The notes beneath the pieces were generated by a model that was not told where the DNA came from, ran no database searches, and saw only the letters and a list, made by a program, of their open reading frames with translations. Positions 41,594 through 49,768 of a stretch of DNA of 64,000 bases are shown here, piece after piece. Where the stretch lies: the NCBI RefSeq assembly GCF_030767025.1, contig NZ_JASITE010000008.1, positions 1 through 64,000 on the forward strand, written 5' to 3'. How positions within the stretch are numbered: position 1 is the first letter of the stretch; each line of letters starts with the position of its first letter. A program made the translations under genes and the position numbers. This stretch comes from Nocardia sp. CC227C. Lineage in GTDB: Bacteria; Actinomycetota; Actinomycetes; Mycobacteriales; Mycobacteriaceae.

Positions 41594-42457
41594 TCACGGC
41601 AGGGTGAGGATTTCCGCGCCGTCCTCGGTGACGACCAGGGTGTGCTCGAACTGTGCCGTCCACCGGCGGTCCTTGGTGACGACCGTCCAGCCGTCGTCCC
41701 AGATCTCGTAGTCGATGCCGCCGAGATTGATCATGGGTTCGATGGTGAAGGTCATGCCCGGTTCGATCTCGGCGTCCACCGCGGGCTGGTCGTAGTGCAG
41801 GATCACCAGGCCGCTGTGGAAGGTGGGCCCGACGCCGTGGCCGGTGAAATCGCGCACCACGCCGTAGCCGAAGCGGTTGGCGTAGGACTCGATGACGCGG
41901 CCGATGACATTGAGGGCGCGGCCGGGCCGCACCGCCTTGATGGCGCGCATGGTGGCCTCCTCGGTGCGTTCCACCAGCAGGCGCACCTCGTCGTCCACGT
42001 CACCGGCGAGGAAGGTGGCGTTGGTGTCGCCGTGCACGCCGTGGATATAGGCGGTGACGTCGATATTCACGATGTCGCCGTCCTCGATCACGGTGGAGTC
42101 GGGGATGCCGTGGCAGATGACCTCGTTGAGCGAGGTGCAGCAGGATTTGGGAAATCCCTTGTAGCCCAGCGTCGACGGGTACGCGCCGTGGTCGCACAGG
42201 TACTCGTGCGCGATGGCGTCGAGCTGATCGGTGGTGACGCCGGGCGCGACGGCCTTGCCCGCCTCCGCGAGGGCCTGTGCCGCGATCTTGCCCGCGATGC
42301 GCATCTTCTCGATGGTCTCCGGCGTCTGCACCCAGGGCTCGTGTCCCTCGTTGGCGGTCTTCTTCCAGACGTACTCCGGCCGCTCGATGGACTTCGGCAC
42401 CTCTCGAATGGGCGACTGGGTGCCGGGAACGAGAGGTTTGCGGGTGCGCACTGACAT
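41594..42457 (-). CDS. map: Methionine aminopeptidase (type I)
   Basis: 287 residues. Removes N-terminal methionine from new proteins. Metal ligands are visible in IVNIDVTAYIHGVHGDTNATF (two Asp), DFTGHGVGPTFHSGL (His), TFTIEPMINLGG (Glu) and TAQFEHTLVVTEDG (Glu). An N-terminal extension of about 40 residues (MSVRTRKPLVPGTQSPIREVPKSIERPEYVWKK) with a PxxP motif matches the MapB type of mycobacteria. It is followed closely by cobQ on the same strand. Confidence 0.97.
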   Translation of the reverse strand: MSVRTRKPLVPGTQSPIREVPKSIERPEYVWKKTANEGHEPWVQTPETIEKMRIAGKIAAQALAEAGKAVAPGVTTDQLDAIAHEYLCDHGAYPSTLGYKGFPKSCCTSLNEVICHGIPDSTVIEDGDIVNIDVTAYIHGVHGDTNATFLAGDVDDEVRLLVERTEEATMRAIKAVRPGRALNVIGRVIESYANRFGYGVVRDFTGHGVGPTFHSGLVILHYDQPAVDAEIEPGMTFTIEPMINLGGIDYEIWDDGWTVVTKDRRWTAQFEHTLVVTEDGAEILTLP

Positions 42458-42567
42458 GGAACAAGACTATCCGCCCGCGCAGAGTGCTCCTTCACCGGAA
42501 TACTTCCGGACCGTGGTCCGTTTACCCACTTGGTTGACGTGGTAACTACTTGCAGGAGGCACCAGCC

Positions 42568-43575
42568 GTGGAAATGGGACTGACCACATTCGCCGAGATG
42601 ACCGCCGTCGGCGACCGCCCCGCGCCCAGCGCCGGACAGCGCTTGCGCGAGGTGGTGGACGAGGCCGTCGCCACCGAACGCGCGGGACTGGACGTCTACG
42701 GCGTGGGCGAGCACCACCGCGCCGACTTCGCCGCCTCCGCTCCCACCGTGGTGCTGTCGGCCATCGCCGCCCGCACCGAGCGCATCCGGCTCACCAGCGC
42801 GGTCACCGTGCTCAGCTCGGCCGACCCGGTGCGCGTGTACCAGGAGTTCGCCACCCTGGACCTGCTCTCCGGCGGGCGCGCCGAATTGATGGCGGGCCGT
42901 GGCTCGTTCATCGAATCCTTCCCGCTGTTCGGCTACGACCTGGGCGACTACGACGAACTCTTCGACGAGAAACTGGCACTGCTGCTGAAGATTCGTGAGA
43001 ACGAGCCGGTCACCTGGTCCGGGAAGTTCCGCGCCCCGCTGCGCGACACCGTGGTGTACCCGCGCACCGAGCGTCCGCTGCCAGTGTGGATCGCGGTGGG
43101 CGGCACCCCCGAATCCGTCGCCCGCGCCGGGCTGCTCGGCCTGCCACTGGCCATCGCCATCATCGGCGGGCAGCCCGCGCGCTTCACACCACTGGTGGAC
43201 CTGTATCACCGGGCGCTGGCGGAGGGCGGCCACGAGCCGCGACCGGTGGCGGTGCACGCGCACGGCTATGTGGCGGAAACGGATGCGCAGGCGGTGCACG
43301 ACTTCTACCCGCCCTACGCCGCCGCCATGAGCGCCATCGGACGCGAACGCGGCTGGGCCCCCATGACCCGCGACCACTTCGACGCGCTGCGCTCGCAGAG
43401 CGGTTCGCTGTTCGTCGGCACCCCCGACTACGTGGCGGAGAAGATCGCCGCGGTACGAGACGATCTCGGCTTGGAGCGGTTCATGCTGCACACCAGCGTG
43501 GGCACGCTGCCGCACGAGAACGTGCTGCGCACTATCGAACTGCTCGGCACCAAGGTGGCACCGCAGGTGCGGTGA
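42568..43575 (+). CDS. Luciferase-like monooxygenase (LLM class flavin-dependent oxidoreductase)
   Basis: 335 residues from GTG 42568, which has CAGGAGG eight bases upstream; a TTG at 42550 is less likely. Family markers are MGLTTFAEM, VGEHHRADFAASAPTVVLSAIAARTERIRLTSAVTVLSSADPVRVYQEFATLDLLSGGRAELMAGRGSF, LPVWIAVGGTPESVARAGLLGLPLAIAIIGG and the C-terminal VGTPDYVAEKIAAV. The fold is a TIM barrel binding reduced FMN or F420. Substrate is not known. It is divergent from map by 110 bases. Confidence 0.92.
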   Translation: MEMGLTTFAEMTAVGDRPAPSAGQRLREVVDEAVATERAGLDVYGVGEHHRADFAASAPTVVLSAIAARTERIRLTSAVTVLSSADPVRVYQEFATLDLLSGGRAELMAGRGSFIESFPLFGYDLGDYDELFDEKLALLLKIRENEPVTWSGKFRAPLRDTVVYPRTERPLPVWIAVGGTPESVARAGLLGLPLAIAIIGGQPARFTPLVDLYHRALAEGGHEPRPVAVHAHGYVAETDAQAVHDFYPPYAAAMSAIGRERGWAPMTRDHFDALRSQSGSLFVGTPDYVAEKIAAVRDDLGLERFMLHTSVGTLPHENVLRTIELLGTKVAPQVR

Positions 43576-43747
43576 GCGTGGCGACGATCGCACCGGAGTG
43601 CCGTGCCCGACACCGGTTCACTACGACCGAACGACGCCGCCCCGGCGCGGCCGGCCCCGCACCGTCGCCGCCTCCCGCTACGATCTCGGGGGACACTCTC
43701 GGGTGGCGTCCATGCCACACGGGACAGCAACAGCAGAGGATGCGCGC

Positions 43748-44764
43748 GTGGCCGAAATCAGTACCCTGACCTGGATTGTCACCATAGGTCTGATTCTGGC
43801 GCTGCTCGCCGTGGATCTGATCGTGGCGGCGGTGAAGCCGCACCGGGTGGGCTTCCGCGAGGCCACCATCTGGTCGGTCTTCTACATTCTCGTGGCCGTC
43901 GCGTTCGGCGTGTGGTTGGCCTGGCAGTACGGCAGCGGGCTCGGGGCGGAGTTCTTCGCCGGATACGTGGTGGAGAAGAGCCTGTCGGTCGACAACCTCT
44001 TCGTCTTCGTGATCATCATGACCACTTTCGCGGTACCGGAGGAGCATCAGCACAAGGTGCTCACCTTCGGCATCGTGCTGGCGCTGATCATGCGCGCCAT
44101 CTTCATCGCCCTGGGCGCGACGCTGCTGGCGCTGTTCTCCTTCATGTTCCTGCTGTTCGGCCTGCTGCTGATCTACACCGCGGTGCAGCTGTTCCGGCAC
44201 CGCGACCAGGATCCCGAAGTCGACGACAATGTGATGGTGCGGGCGGCGCGCCGGTTCCTGCCCATTACCGACGACTACGTCGGCGGGAAGCTGACCACGC
44301 GGGTGGACGGACGGCGGATGGTGACGCCGCTGTTCATCGTGCTGCTGGCCATCGGCAGCATCGACCTGCTGTTCGCGCTGGACTCGATCCCCGCGGTGTT
44401 CGGCGTCACCCGCGAGCCCTATATCGTCTTCGCCGCCAACGCTTTCGCGCTGCTGGGGTTGCGGGCGCTGTTCTTCCTCGTCAAGGGTCTGCTGGATCGG
44501 CTGGTGTACCTGTCGACCGGTCTGTCGCTGATTCTGGCGTTCATCGGCGCCAAGCTCATCCTGCATTGGGCGCACGTGGACATCGACGATCGCGTGCCGG
44601 AGATTCCGACCTCGGTCAGCCTGGGCGTGATCATCACGATACTCGTGGTGGTCACGGTGGCCAGCCTGATCAAGACGCGGCAGGATCCGACCGCGAAGGC
44701 GCACGCGGGCTCGCTGCGGGCGCATCCGGATCAGCAGCGCGACCGGCAGGGGCAGCCGGGCTGA
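43748..44764 (+). CDS. TerC/Alx-family integral membrane protein
   Basis: 338 residues, about nine TM helices. Signature elements are WSVFYILVAVAFGVWLAW, FFAGYVVEKSLSVDNLFVFVIIMTTFAVPEEHQHKVLTFGIVLALIMRAIFIALGA, and DLLFALDSIPAVFGVTREPYIVFAANAFALLGLRALFFLVKGLLDRL with the conserved intramembrane acidic residues. TerC/Alx proteins are linked to Mn2+ export and metal loading of secreted proteins. GTG 43748 is chosen by similarity. TACGATC at 43678 suggests a promoter; a small hairpin (43703-43718) lies in the leader. I looked for a yybP-ykoY manganese riboswitch and did not see one. The gene end overlaps the ArsR gene by 95 bases. Confidence 0.9.
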   Translation: MAEISTLTWIVTIGLILALLAVDLIVAAVKPHRVGFREATIWSVFYILVAVAFGVWLAWQYGSGLGAEFFAGYVVEKSLSVDNLFVFVIIMTTFAVPEEHQHKVLTFGIVLALIMRAIFIALGATLLALFSFMFLLFGLLLIYTAVQLFRHRDQDPEVDDNVMVRAARRFLPITDDYVGGKLTTRVDGRRMVTPLFIVLLAIGSIDLLFALDSIPAVFGVTREPYIVFAANAFALLGLRALFFLVKGLLDRLVYLSTGLSLILAFIGAKLILHWAHVDIDDRVPEIPTSVSLGVIITILVVVTVASLIKTRQDPTAKAHAGSLRAHPDQQRDRQGQPG

Positions 44765-45128
44765 TCTCGCCTCCGGTGCGGCGGGCGCGCGTGCCGCGGG
44801 CGATCTCGGTCGCGAGGGCGTCGAGCGGCTGGGCGAACGGTGCGAGCGAATCGTGCAGGGCCGCAAGCCAATGCTGTGCCGCCTCGATCCCGTCGGGGTC
44901 GAGCGTGTAGCAGCGGCGGGTGCCCTCGGCGCGGGTGCGCACCAGCCCGGCGTCGCGCAGCGCCTTGAGGTGCTGGGAGACGCCGGGCTGGGAGATGGCC
45001 GCATGGCGTCGCACCGCGGTCACGATCGCGCCCGCGGGCTGTTCGCCGGTGGCGGCCAACAATTCGAGGATGCGGCGGCGGATGGGGTCGCCCAGCGCCT
45101 CGAAGATCTTCGCCGGGGAGCGGTCCAT
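44670..45128 (-). CDS. ArsR-family transcriptional repressor
   Basis: 152 residues. Winged HTH: MDRSPAKIFEALGDPIRRRILELLAATGEQPAGAIVTAVRRHAAISQPGVSQHLKALRDAGLVRTRAEGTRRCYTLDPDGIEAAQHWLAAL. There is no metal-binding Cys cluster, so this is the non-metal ArsR type that pairs with SRPBCC proteins. The last 45 or so residues (Ala/Pro-rich) are read antisense to the end of the TerC gene. Its ATG overlaps the stop of the SRPBCC gene by one base (TGATG in the minus direction), so it is the second gene of that operon. Confidence 0.9.
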   Translation of the reverse strand: MDRSPAKIFEALGDPIRRRILELLAATGEQPAGAIVTAVRRHAAISQPGVSQHLKALRDAGLVRTRAEGTRRCYTLDPDGIEAAQHWLAALHDSLAPFAQPLDALATEIARGTRARRTGGEISPAAPAGRAADPDAPAASPRAPSRSDPAAS

Positions 45129-45784
45129 CAGGAGTGCGCGCCGTCCTCGGAGGCACCGGTGTAGAACGCGATGGTGCGGTCGGCGGCCGCGCGGGCGGCG
45201 GCCGGGTCCGCGCCGTCGCCGATGGCGGCCTCGGCCCAGCCGCGCGCCGCGAGTTCGATGAAGGCGCGGCCCTCCGGGGTCTCGTGAAAGGTCAGTGCCA
45301 GGGCCGGGTCCATCGACTGCCCGGTCGCCAGGTGCTCACCCAGCCCCATGAGGGCGAGATCCCAGCCGACGCCAACGGCCCCCGGGCCGAACCGCTCCCA
45401 GAACTCCGGGTCCACGTGCGCTTCGTGCACCAGCTCCAGCCGCGTGCCGTCCCCGTCCGGGCTGAGACTCACCGCCACCCACGAGGTCTGCTCGTCGAAG
45501 ACCCACGTGATGGCGAACCGCCGCGGTTCGTCGCATTCCTCGACGACACCGCCGGCATTGCCTTCGATCTGATACGTCCCGCCGAGCTTCAGTTCACCCG
45601 AGACCGGCGCGAACCACCGCGGAATGCGCTCCATATCGGTCAGCGCACTCCACAGGTCGGCCTGTTCGGTCGGGTAGGTGCGACGCGCGATGGCGATCTT
45701 GGTCGGCGCTCCGGCGCGCTCACCGCTGCGCAGCTCCCGATGCACCAGTCCGGCCACGGCGGCCGGGTCGGTCGGCAAGGGCAT
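45128..45784 (-). CDS. SRPBCC/AHSA1-like protein
   Basis: 218 residues. The START-like helix-grip fold is shown by IAIARRTYPTEQADLWSALTDMERIPRWFAPVSGELKLGGTYQIEGNAGGVVEECDEPRRFAITWVFDEQTSWVAVSLSPDGDGTRLELVHEAHV. The family binds hydrophobic small ligands. A strong GAAGGAGG ribosome binding site precedes the ATG, and a perfect operator palindrome lies 13 bases further upstream. It forms an operon with the ArsR gene, which probably represses both. The inducer is unknown. Confidence 0.9.
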   Translation of the reverse strand: MPLPTDPAAVAGLVHRELRSGERAGAPTKIAIARRTYPTEQADLWSALTDMERIPRWFAPVSGELKLGGTYQIEGNAGGVVEECDEPRRFAITWVFDEQTSWVAVSLSPDGDGTRLELVHEAHVDPEFWERFGPGAVGVGWDLALMGLGEHLATGQSMDPALALTFHETPEGRAFIELAARGWAEAAIGDGADPAAARAAADRTIAFYTGASEDGAHS

Positions 45785-45796
45785 GACAACCTCCTT

Positions 45797-45816
45797 CTAT
45801 AAGTTTCAACTTATAG
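45797..45816. promoter_or_regulatory. Perfect palindromic operator of the SRPBCC-ArsR operon
   Basis: CTATAAGTTTCAACTTATAG: two perfect nine-base arms around TC, ending 13 bases upstream of the SRPBCC start and overlapping the likely -10 region. Low-GC palindromes of this ATAAGTTnnAACTTAT form are the usual ArsR operator type, so autoregulation is likely. Confidence 0.85.
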
Positions 45817-45939
45817 TAGCTGATCGCAGTCACGCACCGCCAGCGCGCGGCTGGTTGCTCTCGGGTGTCGGCTGCAGCTCGCGCCCCCACGCGGCCGCGG
45901 CCTTCGGCAATGCCGCGGCGGGGGCGGTGCTCGCCACCG

Positions 45940-46665
45940 CTACTCGCGCAGGTGCGCCTCGAAGGCGATGCGGTCGCCGCGGTAGAGGGCGCGGACGCGT
46001 TCGATGGGGGCGCCGTCGGCGTCGACGCTGCGGCGGTGCAGCAGGATCATGGGCAGGGCGGTGGTGCATTCCAGCAGGGCGGCCTCGCGGGGGGAGGCGA
46101 GCACGGTTTCGATGCGTTCGGTGGCGGCGGCGTAGGTGACGCCGAGGGCGCGGACGGCGGCGTAGAGGGAGGTTTCGGGGTCGTAGTTGCCGCGCAGGCA
46201 GGCGAAGCGCGGCAGCGGCATAAAGGTGCTCTCCAGGCCGATGCGTTCGCCGTCGGCGAGCAGGACACGCTCGAGATGCATGACGGGCGTTCCGGCGGGC
46301 AGCGCCAGATCGCGGGCGATGCCGTCATCGGCGGGGACGTCGGTCCATGCGACGAGCAGGCGACCGGGCACCCGCCCGAAGCTGATGGCCCCCTCGGTGT
46401 AGGAACGCAGCGACAGCGGCTGCACCATCTTCGGCCGGGAGACCACCGTACCCCGGCCCTTTCGCCGAATTCGCCCTTCCACCAGCAGATCTCGCAGCGC
46501 CTGCCGCACCGTTTCGCGGGCTACGCCGAAGCGCAGGGCCAGTTCGCGTTCGGAGGGCACGGCATCGCCCACGGCGAGTCCGGCCAGCATGGCGTCGAGT
46601 TCGGTGCGGATCAGATACGCCTTCGGGATACGCGCGCCCGCCCCCACCGCGTCGGATCTCTCCAT
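45940..46665 (-). CDS. GntR/HutC-family (UTRA) regulator of the phosphonate genes
   Basis: 241 residues. HTH: AYLIRTELDAMLAGLAVGDAVPSERELALRFGVARETVRQALRDLLVEGRIRRKGRGTVVSRPK (~16-78). UTRA effector domain: VPGRLLVAWTDVPADDGIARDLALPAGTPVMHLERVLLADGERIGLESTFMPLPRFACL, ending in HRRSVDADGAPIERVRALYRGDRIAFEAHLRE. It is divergent from the FAD oxidoreductase with two TGGTCTANACCA palindromes in the 98-base gap. The recalled PhnF operator of M. smegmatis (TGGTATAGACCA) is nearly the same, supporting control by phosphate or a phosphonate. Start ATG 46665 is chosen; a longer frame exists. Confidence 0.9.
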   Translation of the reverse strand: MERSDAVGAGARIPKAYLIRTELDAMLAGLAVGDAVPSERELALRFGVARETVRQALRDLLVEGRIRRKGRGTVVSRPKMVQPLSLRSYTEGAISFGRVPGRLLVAWTDVPADDGIARDLALPAGTPVMHLERVLLADGERIGLESTFMPLPRFACLRGNYDPETSLYAAVRALGVTYAAATERIETVLASPREAALLECTTALPMILLHRRSVDADGAPIERVRALYRGDRIAFEAHLRE

Positions 46666-46686
46666 GCCCCACAGCGTACCGCGTAA

Positions 46687-46698
46687 TGGTCTATACCA
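46687..46698. promoter_or_regulatory. GntR operator-like site TGGTCTATACCA
   Basis: Palindrome with one mismatched central pair, 22 bases upstream of the GntR start, so it would autoregulate the repressor gene. It is 47 bases centre to centre from the second site. Confidence 0.75.
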
Positions 46699-46733
46699 AT
46701 TCTTAACCTGGCGTTTGCGCACGAAACACCCTT

Positions 46734-46745
46734 TGGTCTAGACCA
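46734..46745. promoter_or_regulatory. GntR operator-like site TGGTCTAGACCA
   Basis: Perfect 12-base palindrome, 19 bases upstream of the FAD oxidoreductase start. It is nearly identical to the site at 46687 and in the position to block transcription of the phosphonate operon. Confidence 0.8.
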
Positions 46746-46763
46746 GTAGCCACCATAGGGCGC

Positions 46764-47879
46764 ATGCGATTGGTCATCATCGGCGGCGGCATCCTCGGCA
46801 CCGCCCACGCCTTGGCCGCCGTCCGGCGCGGCCACGAAGTGATCCAGCTCGAGCGCGAGGCCGAGGCCCGCGGGGCCACCGTGCGCAACTTCGGCCTGGT
46901 GTGGGTGTCCGGACGCAGCGCCGGCGAACTGGAGATCACGCTGCGCTCCCGGCAGCTGTGGGAGGAGATCGGCGGCCGGGTGCCGGGCGTCGGCTTCCGC
47001 CCCGCGGGTTCGATGACCCTGGTACGCACCGAAGCCGAACTCGCGGTGGCCGAGGCCGCGGCGAACGCCCCATCGGCGAGCGAGCGCGGGTTCGAACTGC
47101 TCGACCCCGAGCGGGTACGTGCGCTCAATCCCACGCTGCGCGGCGCATTCCTTGCCGGACTGCACTGTTCGACCGATGCGGCGGTGGAGTCCCGGCAGGC
47201 GCTGCCCGCGCTGCGCCGGTATATGGACGCCACCGGGCGGTATCGCTTCTTCGCCGGAACCGAAGCGCGCGCCGTCACCGGCGGCACCGTGGTCGACGAC
47301 CGCGGCCGCCGCCACGCGGGCGATCTGGTGGTGGTCTGCCCGGGTGCCGCGCACCACGGGCTCACCCGGGAACTGGTGGGCGACATGCCCGTTCGCCGGG
47401 TGCGGTTGCAGATGATGCAGACCGCCCCGCTGGGCGAGGAGCTCACCACCGCCATCGCCGACGGCGACAGCTTCCGCTACTACCCCGGCTACGCGGGTGA
47501 CGCGCTCGACCGGCTCGAGGCCGAGGAGTCGCAGTCCTTCGTCGCCGCCCGGCACAGGATGCAGATGCTGTGCGTGCAGCGCCTGCACGGCGGCCTCACC
47601 ATCGGCGACACCCACGAATACGAGGAACCGTTCGCCTTCGACGTGGACGAGGCCCCCTACGAATACCTCACCGGCGTCGTGGAGGAACTGCTCGGCCGCA
47701 AGCTCCCGCCGGTGGTGCGCCGCTGGGCGGGCGTGTACAGCCAGTCCATCGATCCGGCGGCCATCGTCACCCGGGTGCGCGCCGATGACGCCATCTGGGT
47801 CGTCACCGGTCCGGGCGGACGCGGCATGACCCTCGGCCCGGCCCTCGGCGAAGAGACCGCCGACCTTCTGAACCTGTAG
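46764..47879 (+). CDS. FAD-dependent DAO-type oxidoreductase, phosphonate-cluster type (TIGR03364-like)
   Basis: 371 residues. N-terminal dinucleotide fold MRLVIIGGGILGTAHALAAVRRGHEVIQLEREAEARGATVRNFGLVWVSGRSAGELE; the end (VTRVRADDAIWVVTGPGGRGMTLGPALGEETADLL) is the DAO C-terminal FAD contact. It belongs to the DAO-like group found beside phosphonatase-like hydrolases. It is the first gene of the operon, with the HAD gene eight bases later. In a cluster without an AEP transaminase, it would most simply oxidatively deaminate 2-aminoethylphosphonate or an N-alkyl derivative to phosphonoacetaldehyde. That step is inference. Confidence 0.88.
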   Translation: MRLVIIGGGILGTAHALAAVRRGHEVIQLEREAEARGATVRNFGLVWVSGRSAGELEITLRSRQLWEEIGGRVPGVGFRPAGSMTLVRTEAELAVAEAAANAPSASERGFELLDPERVRALNPTLRGAFLAGLHCSTDAAVESRQALPALRRYMDATGRYRFFAGTEARAVTGGTVVDDRGRRHAGDLVVVCPGAAHHGLTRELVGDMPVRRVRLQMMQTAPLGEELTTAIADGDSFRYYPGYAGDALDRLEAEESQSFVAARHRMQMLCVQRLHGGLTIGDTHEYEEPFAFDVDEAPYEYLTGVVEELLGRKLPPVVRRWAGVYSQSIDPAAIVTRVRADDAIWVVTGPGGRGMTLGPALGEETADLLNL

Positions 47880-47887
47880 GGGAGCCC

Positions 47888-48574
47888 ATGTCCGACAAGC
47901 AGATCGATCTCGCCGTCCTCGATATGGCCGGAACCACCGTCGCCGACGGCGGCCTGGTGTTGCGCGCCTTCGAGGAGGCCGCCACCGCCGCCGGAATCCC
48001 CACCGAGGGCCTGGAGCGCGAGGCCGCGCGCCGGTACGTCCTCGACACCATGGGGCAGTCCAAGATCACGGTCTTCCGCGCCCTGCTCGGCGACGAGGAC
48101 CGCGCACGGCACGCCAACCGGGCGTTCGAGGCGGCCTACGACGCGTTGGCCGCCACCGCGGCGGCACCTGTTCCCGGTGCGGCCGAAGCGATCTCGGCAC
48201 TGCGCGCGGCCGGTATCAAGGTGGCGCTCACCACCGGATTCAGCCGCGCCACCCAGGACACGCTGCTGACGGCGCTGGGCTGGCAGGACATCGCCGATCT
48301 GACGCTGTCGCCCGCCGACGCCGGACGCGGCCGCCCCTACCCGGACCTGGTGCTCACCGCCCTGCTCCGCTTGGGCATCGACGCCGTGGATCGTGTTGCG
48401 GTACTGGGCGATACGGCCAGCGATATCGCCACCGGCCGGGCCGCGGGCGCCCGCATCGTGGCGGGCACGCTGACCGGCGCGCACAACGAGGACCAGCTGC
48501 GCGCCGCGGGCGCCACCCACGTGGTCGGGTCCGTCACCGAGTTCGCCCGGCTGCTGCTGGCCGAACGCTCCTGA
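47888..48574 (+). CDS. Phosphonatase-like HAD hydrolase (TIGR03351-like)
   Basis: 228 residues. HAD motif I is LAVLDMAGTTVADGG with the nucleophile Asp12; the DxAGT form, rather than DxDGT, is characteristic of phosphonoacetaldehyde hydrolase. TMGQSKITVFRALLG places Lys59 where phosphonatase has its Schiff-base lysine (MGxxK), so a covalent imine with an aldehyde is possible. Motif II is in VALTTGFSRATQD and motif III in RVAVLGDTASDIATGRAAGA. It would split phosphonoacetaldehyde into acetaldehyde and phosphate. Close to the FAD oxidoreductase, with the hairpin and binding-protein gene next. Confidence 0.9.
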   Translation: MSDKQIDLAVLDMAGTTVADGGLVLRAFEEAATAAGIPTEGLEREAARRYVLDTMGQSKITVFRALLGDEDRARHANRAFEAAYDALAATAAAPVPGAAEAISALRAAGIKVALTTGFSRATQDTLLTALGWQDIADLTLSPADAGRGRPYPDLVLTALLRLGIDAVDRVAVLGDTASDIATGRAAGARIVAGTLTGAHNEDQLRAAGATHVVGSVTEFARLLLAERS

Positions 48575-48579
48575 AAGCC

Positions 48580-48615
48580 CCGCCGCCCCGCTGTCCACGA
48601 GGGGCCGGGCGGCGG
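48580..48615 (+). promoter_or_regulatory. Intra-operon hairpin before the binding-protein gene
   Basis: CCGCCGCCC (48580-48588) pairs perfectly with GGGCGGCGG (48607-48615) across an 18-base loop that contains a further small GGGG/CCCC pairing. It lies in the 95-base gap between the hydrolase and the solute-binding protein. Such hairpins often protect the 5' end of the binding-protein mRNA or attenuate read-through. Confidence 0.5.
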
Positions 48616-48669
48616 CCCTCCCCATCCCTTCGATCCAGTAGTTCCGACCAGTCGAAAGTTGCTTTCCCC

Positions 48670-49737
48670 GTGCGTAATCCGAACACCCGCCTGACCCGCA
48701 CCCTCGCCAGGACGGCGTTGGTCCTCACCTCCGCCACCGCCGTCGTCCTAGGTATGACCGCCTGCGGCGGCACCGGTACCGAATCCGCCGACGGCAAGAC
48801 GGTGACCGTTTACTCCGCCGACGGCGTCGGCGAGTGGTACAAGACCCAGTTCGACAAGTTCCAGGAGAAGACCGGCATCGCGGTGAATCTGGTGGAGGCC
48901 GGTTCCGGCGAGGTCGTCAACCGGGTGGAGAAGGAGCAGTCCAACCCGCAGGCCGATGTGCTGGTCACGCTGCCGCCGTTCATGCAGAAGGCCGACAAGT
49001 CCGGCCTGCTCGAGCCCAGCGGCATCGACACCAGCGCCGTCGCCGACTCGGACAAGGATCGAGACGGCAAGTACGTCATGCTGGCGGGCAACTACCTCTG
49101 CTTCATCGCCAACCCTTCGGTCAATGTCGCCGGGATGACCTGGGACGACCTGTTGAAGCCGGAGTACAAGGGCAAGATCCAGTACTCCACCCCGGGCCAG
49201 GCCGGTGACGGCACCGCGGTGCTGATCCTGTTGCAGCAGCTCTACGGTAAGCAGGGCGCGCTGGACTACCTGGCCGAGCTGCAGGCGAACAATGTCGGTC
49301 CCTCCTCCTCCACCGGCAAGCTCCAGGCCAAGGTCGACAAGGGCGAGATCCTCATCGCCAACGGCGACATCCAGATGAATATGGCCAATATCAAGGAGAA
49401 GGGCTCCAAGTTCACGGTGTTCTTCCCCGCGGACGCCGACGGCAGGGCCAGCACCGTGCCGGTGCCGTACCTGATGGGTCTGACCAAGGGCGCGCCGCAC
49501 CGGGCCGAGGCCGTGCAGCTCATGGAATTCCTGCTCTCCGGTGAGGCGCAGGAGGCGCTGCTCGGCTCCTTCGCCGTCCCGGCCCGTCAGGAACTGCGCG
49601 GCGTGATGTCCTCCGGCGGCGTGACCAACCCGGCGGTACTGCTGCAGAACGTCGAGATCATCTACCCGGACTGGGCGCAGGTGCTCGCCGATCTCGACGC
49701 CGACCTCGCCGCCTACCAGCAGGCCACCGGCCAGTAG
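48670..49737 (+). CDS. ABC-transporter solute-binding lipoprotein, 2-aminoethylphosphonate type
   Basis: 355 residues. Signal peptide with TLARTALVLTSATAVVLGMTACGG; lipobox MTAC, cysteine at about residue 35. The mature protein has the class of KTVTVYSADGVGEWYKTQFDKFQEKTGIAVNLVEAGSGEVVNRVEKEQSNPQADVLVTLPPFMQKADKSGLLEP found in PhnS-like and iron-type binding proteins. The downstream genes encode the ATPase and two permeases. Ligand identity (2-aminoethylphosphonate) is inferred from the cluster. The start is GTG. Confidence 0.9.
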   Translation: MRNPNTRLTRTLARTALVLTSATAVVLGMTACGGTGTESADGKTVTVYSADGVGEWYKTQFDKFQEKTGIAVNLVEAGSGEVVNRVEKEQSNPQADVLVTLPPFMQKADKSGLLEPSGIDTSAVADSDKDRDGKYVMLAGNYLCFIANPSVNVAGMTWDDLLKPEYKGKIQYSTPGQAGDGTAVLILLQQLYGKQGALDYLAELQANNVGPSSSTGKLQAKVDKGEILIANGDIQMNMANIKEKGSKFTVFFPADADGRASTVPVPYLMGLTKGAPHRAEAVQLMEFLLSGEAQEALLGSFAVPARQELRGVMSSGGVTNPAVLLQNVEIIYPDWAQVLADLDADLAAYQQATGQ

Positions 49738-49768
49738 GAATCCGCCCCACCCCCGAGGAGCGCCACTC

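Noticed and set aside
43692..43747. yybP-ykoY manganese riboswitch before the TerC-like gene
   Set aside because: Expected for this family, but the conserved core of that riboswitch was not found; only a small hairpin is present.
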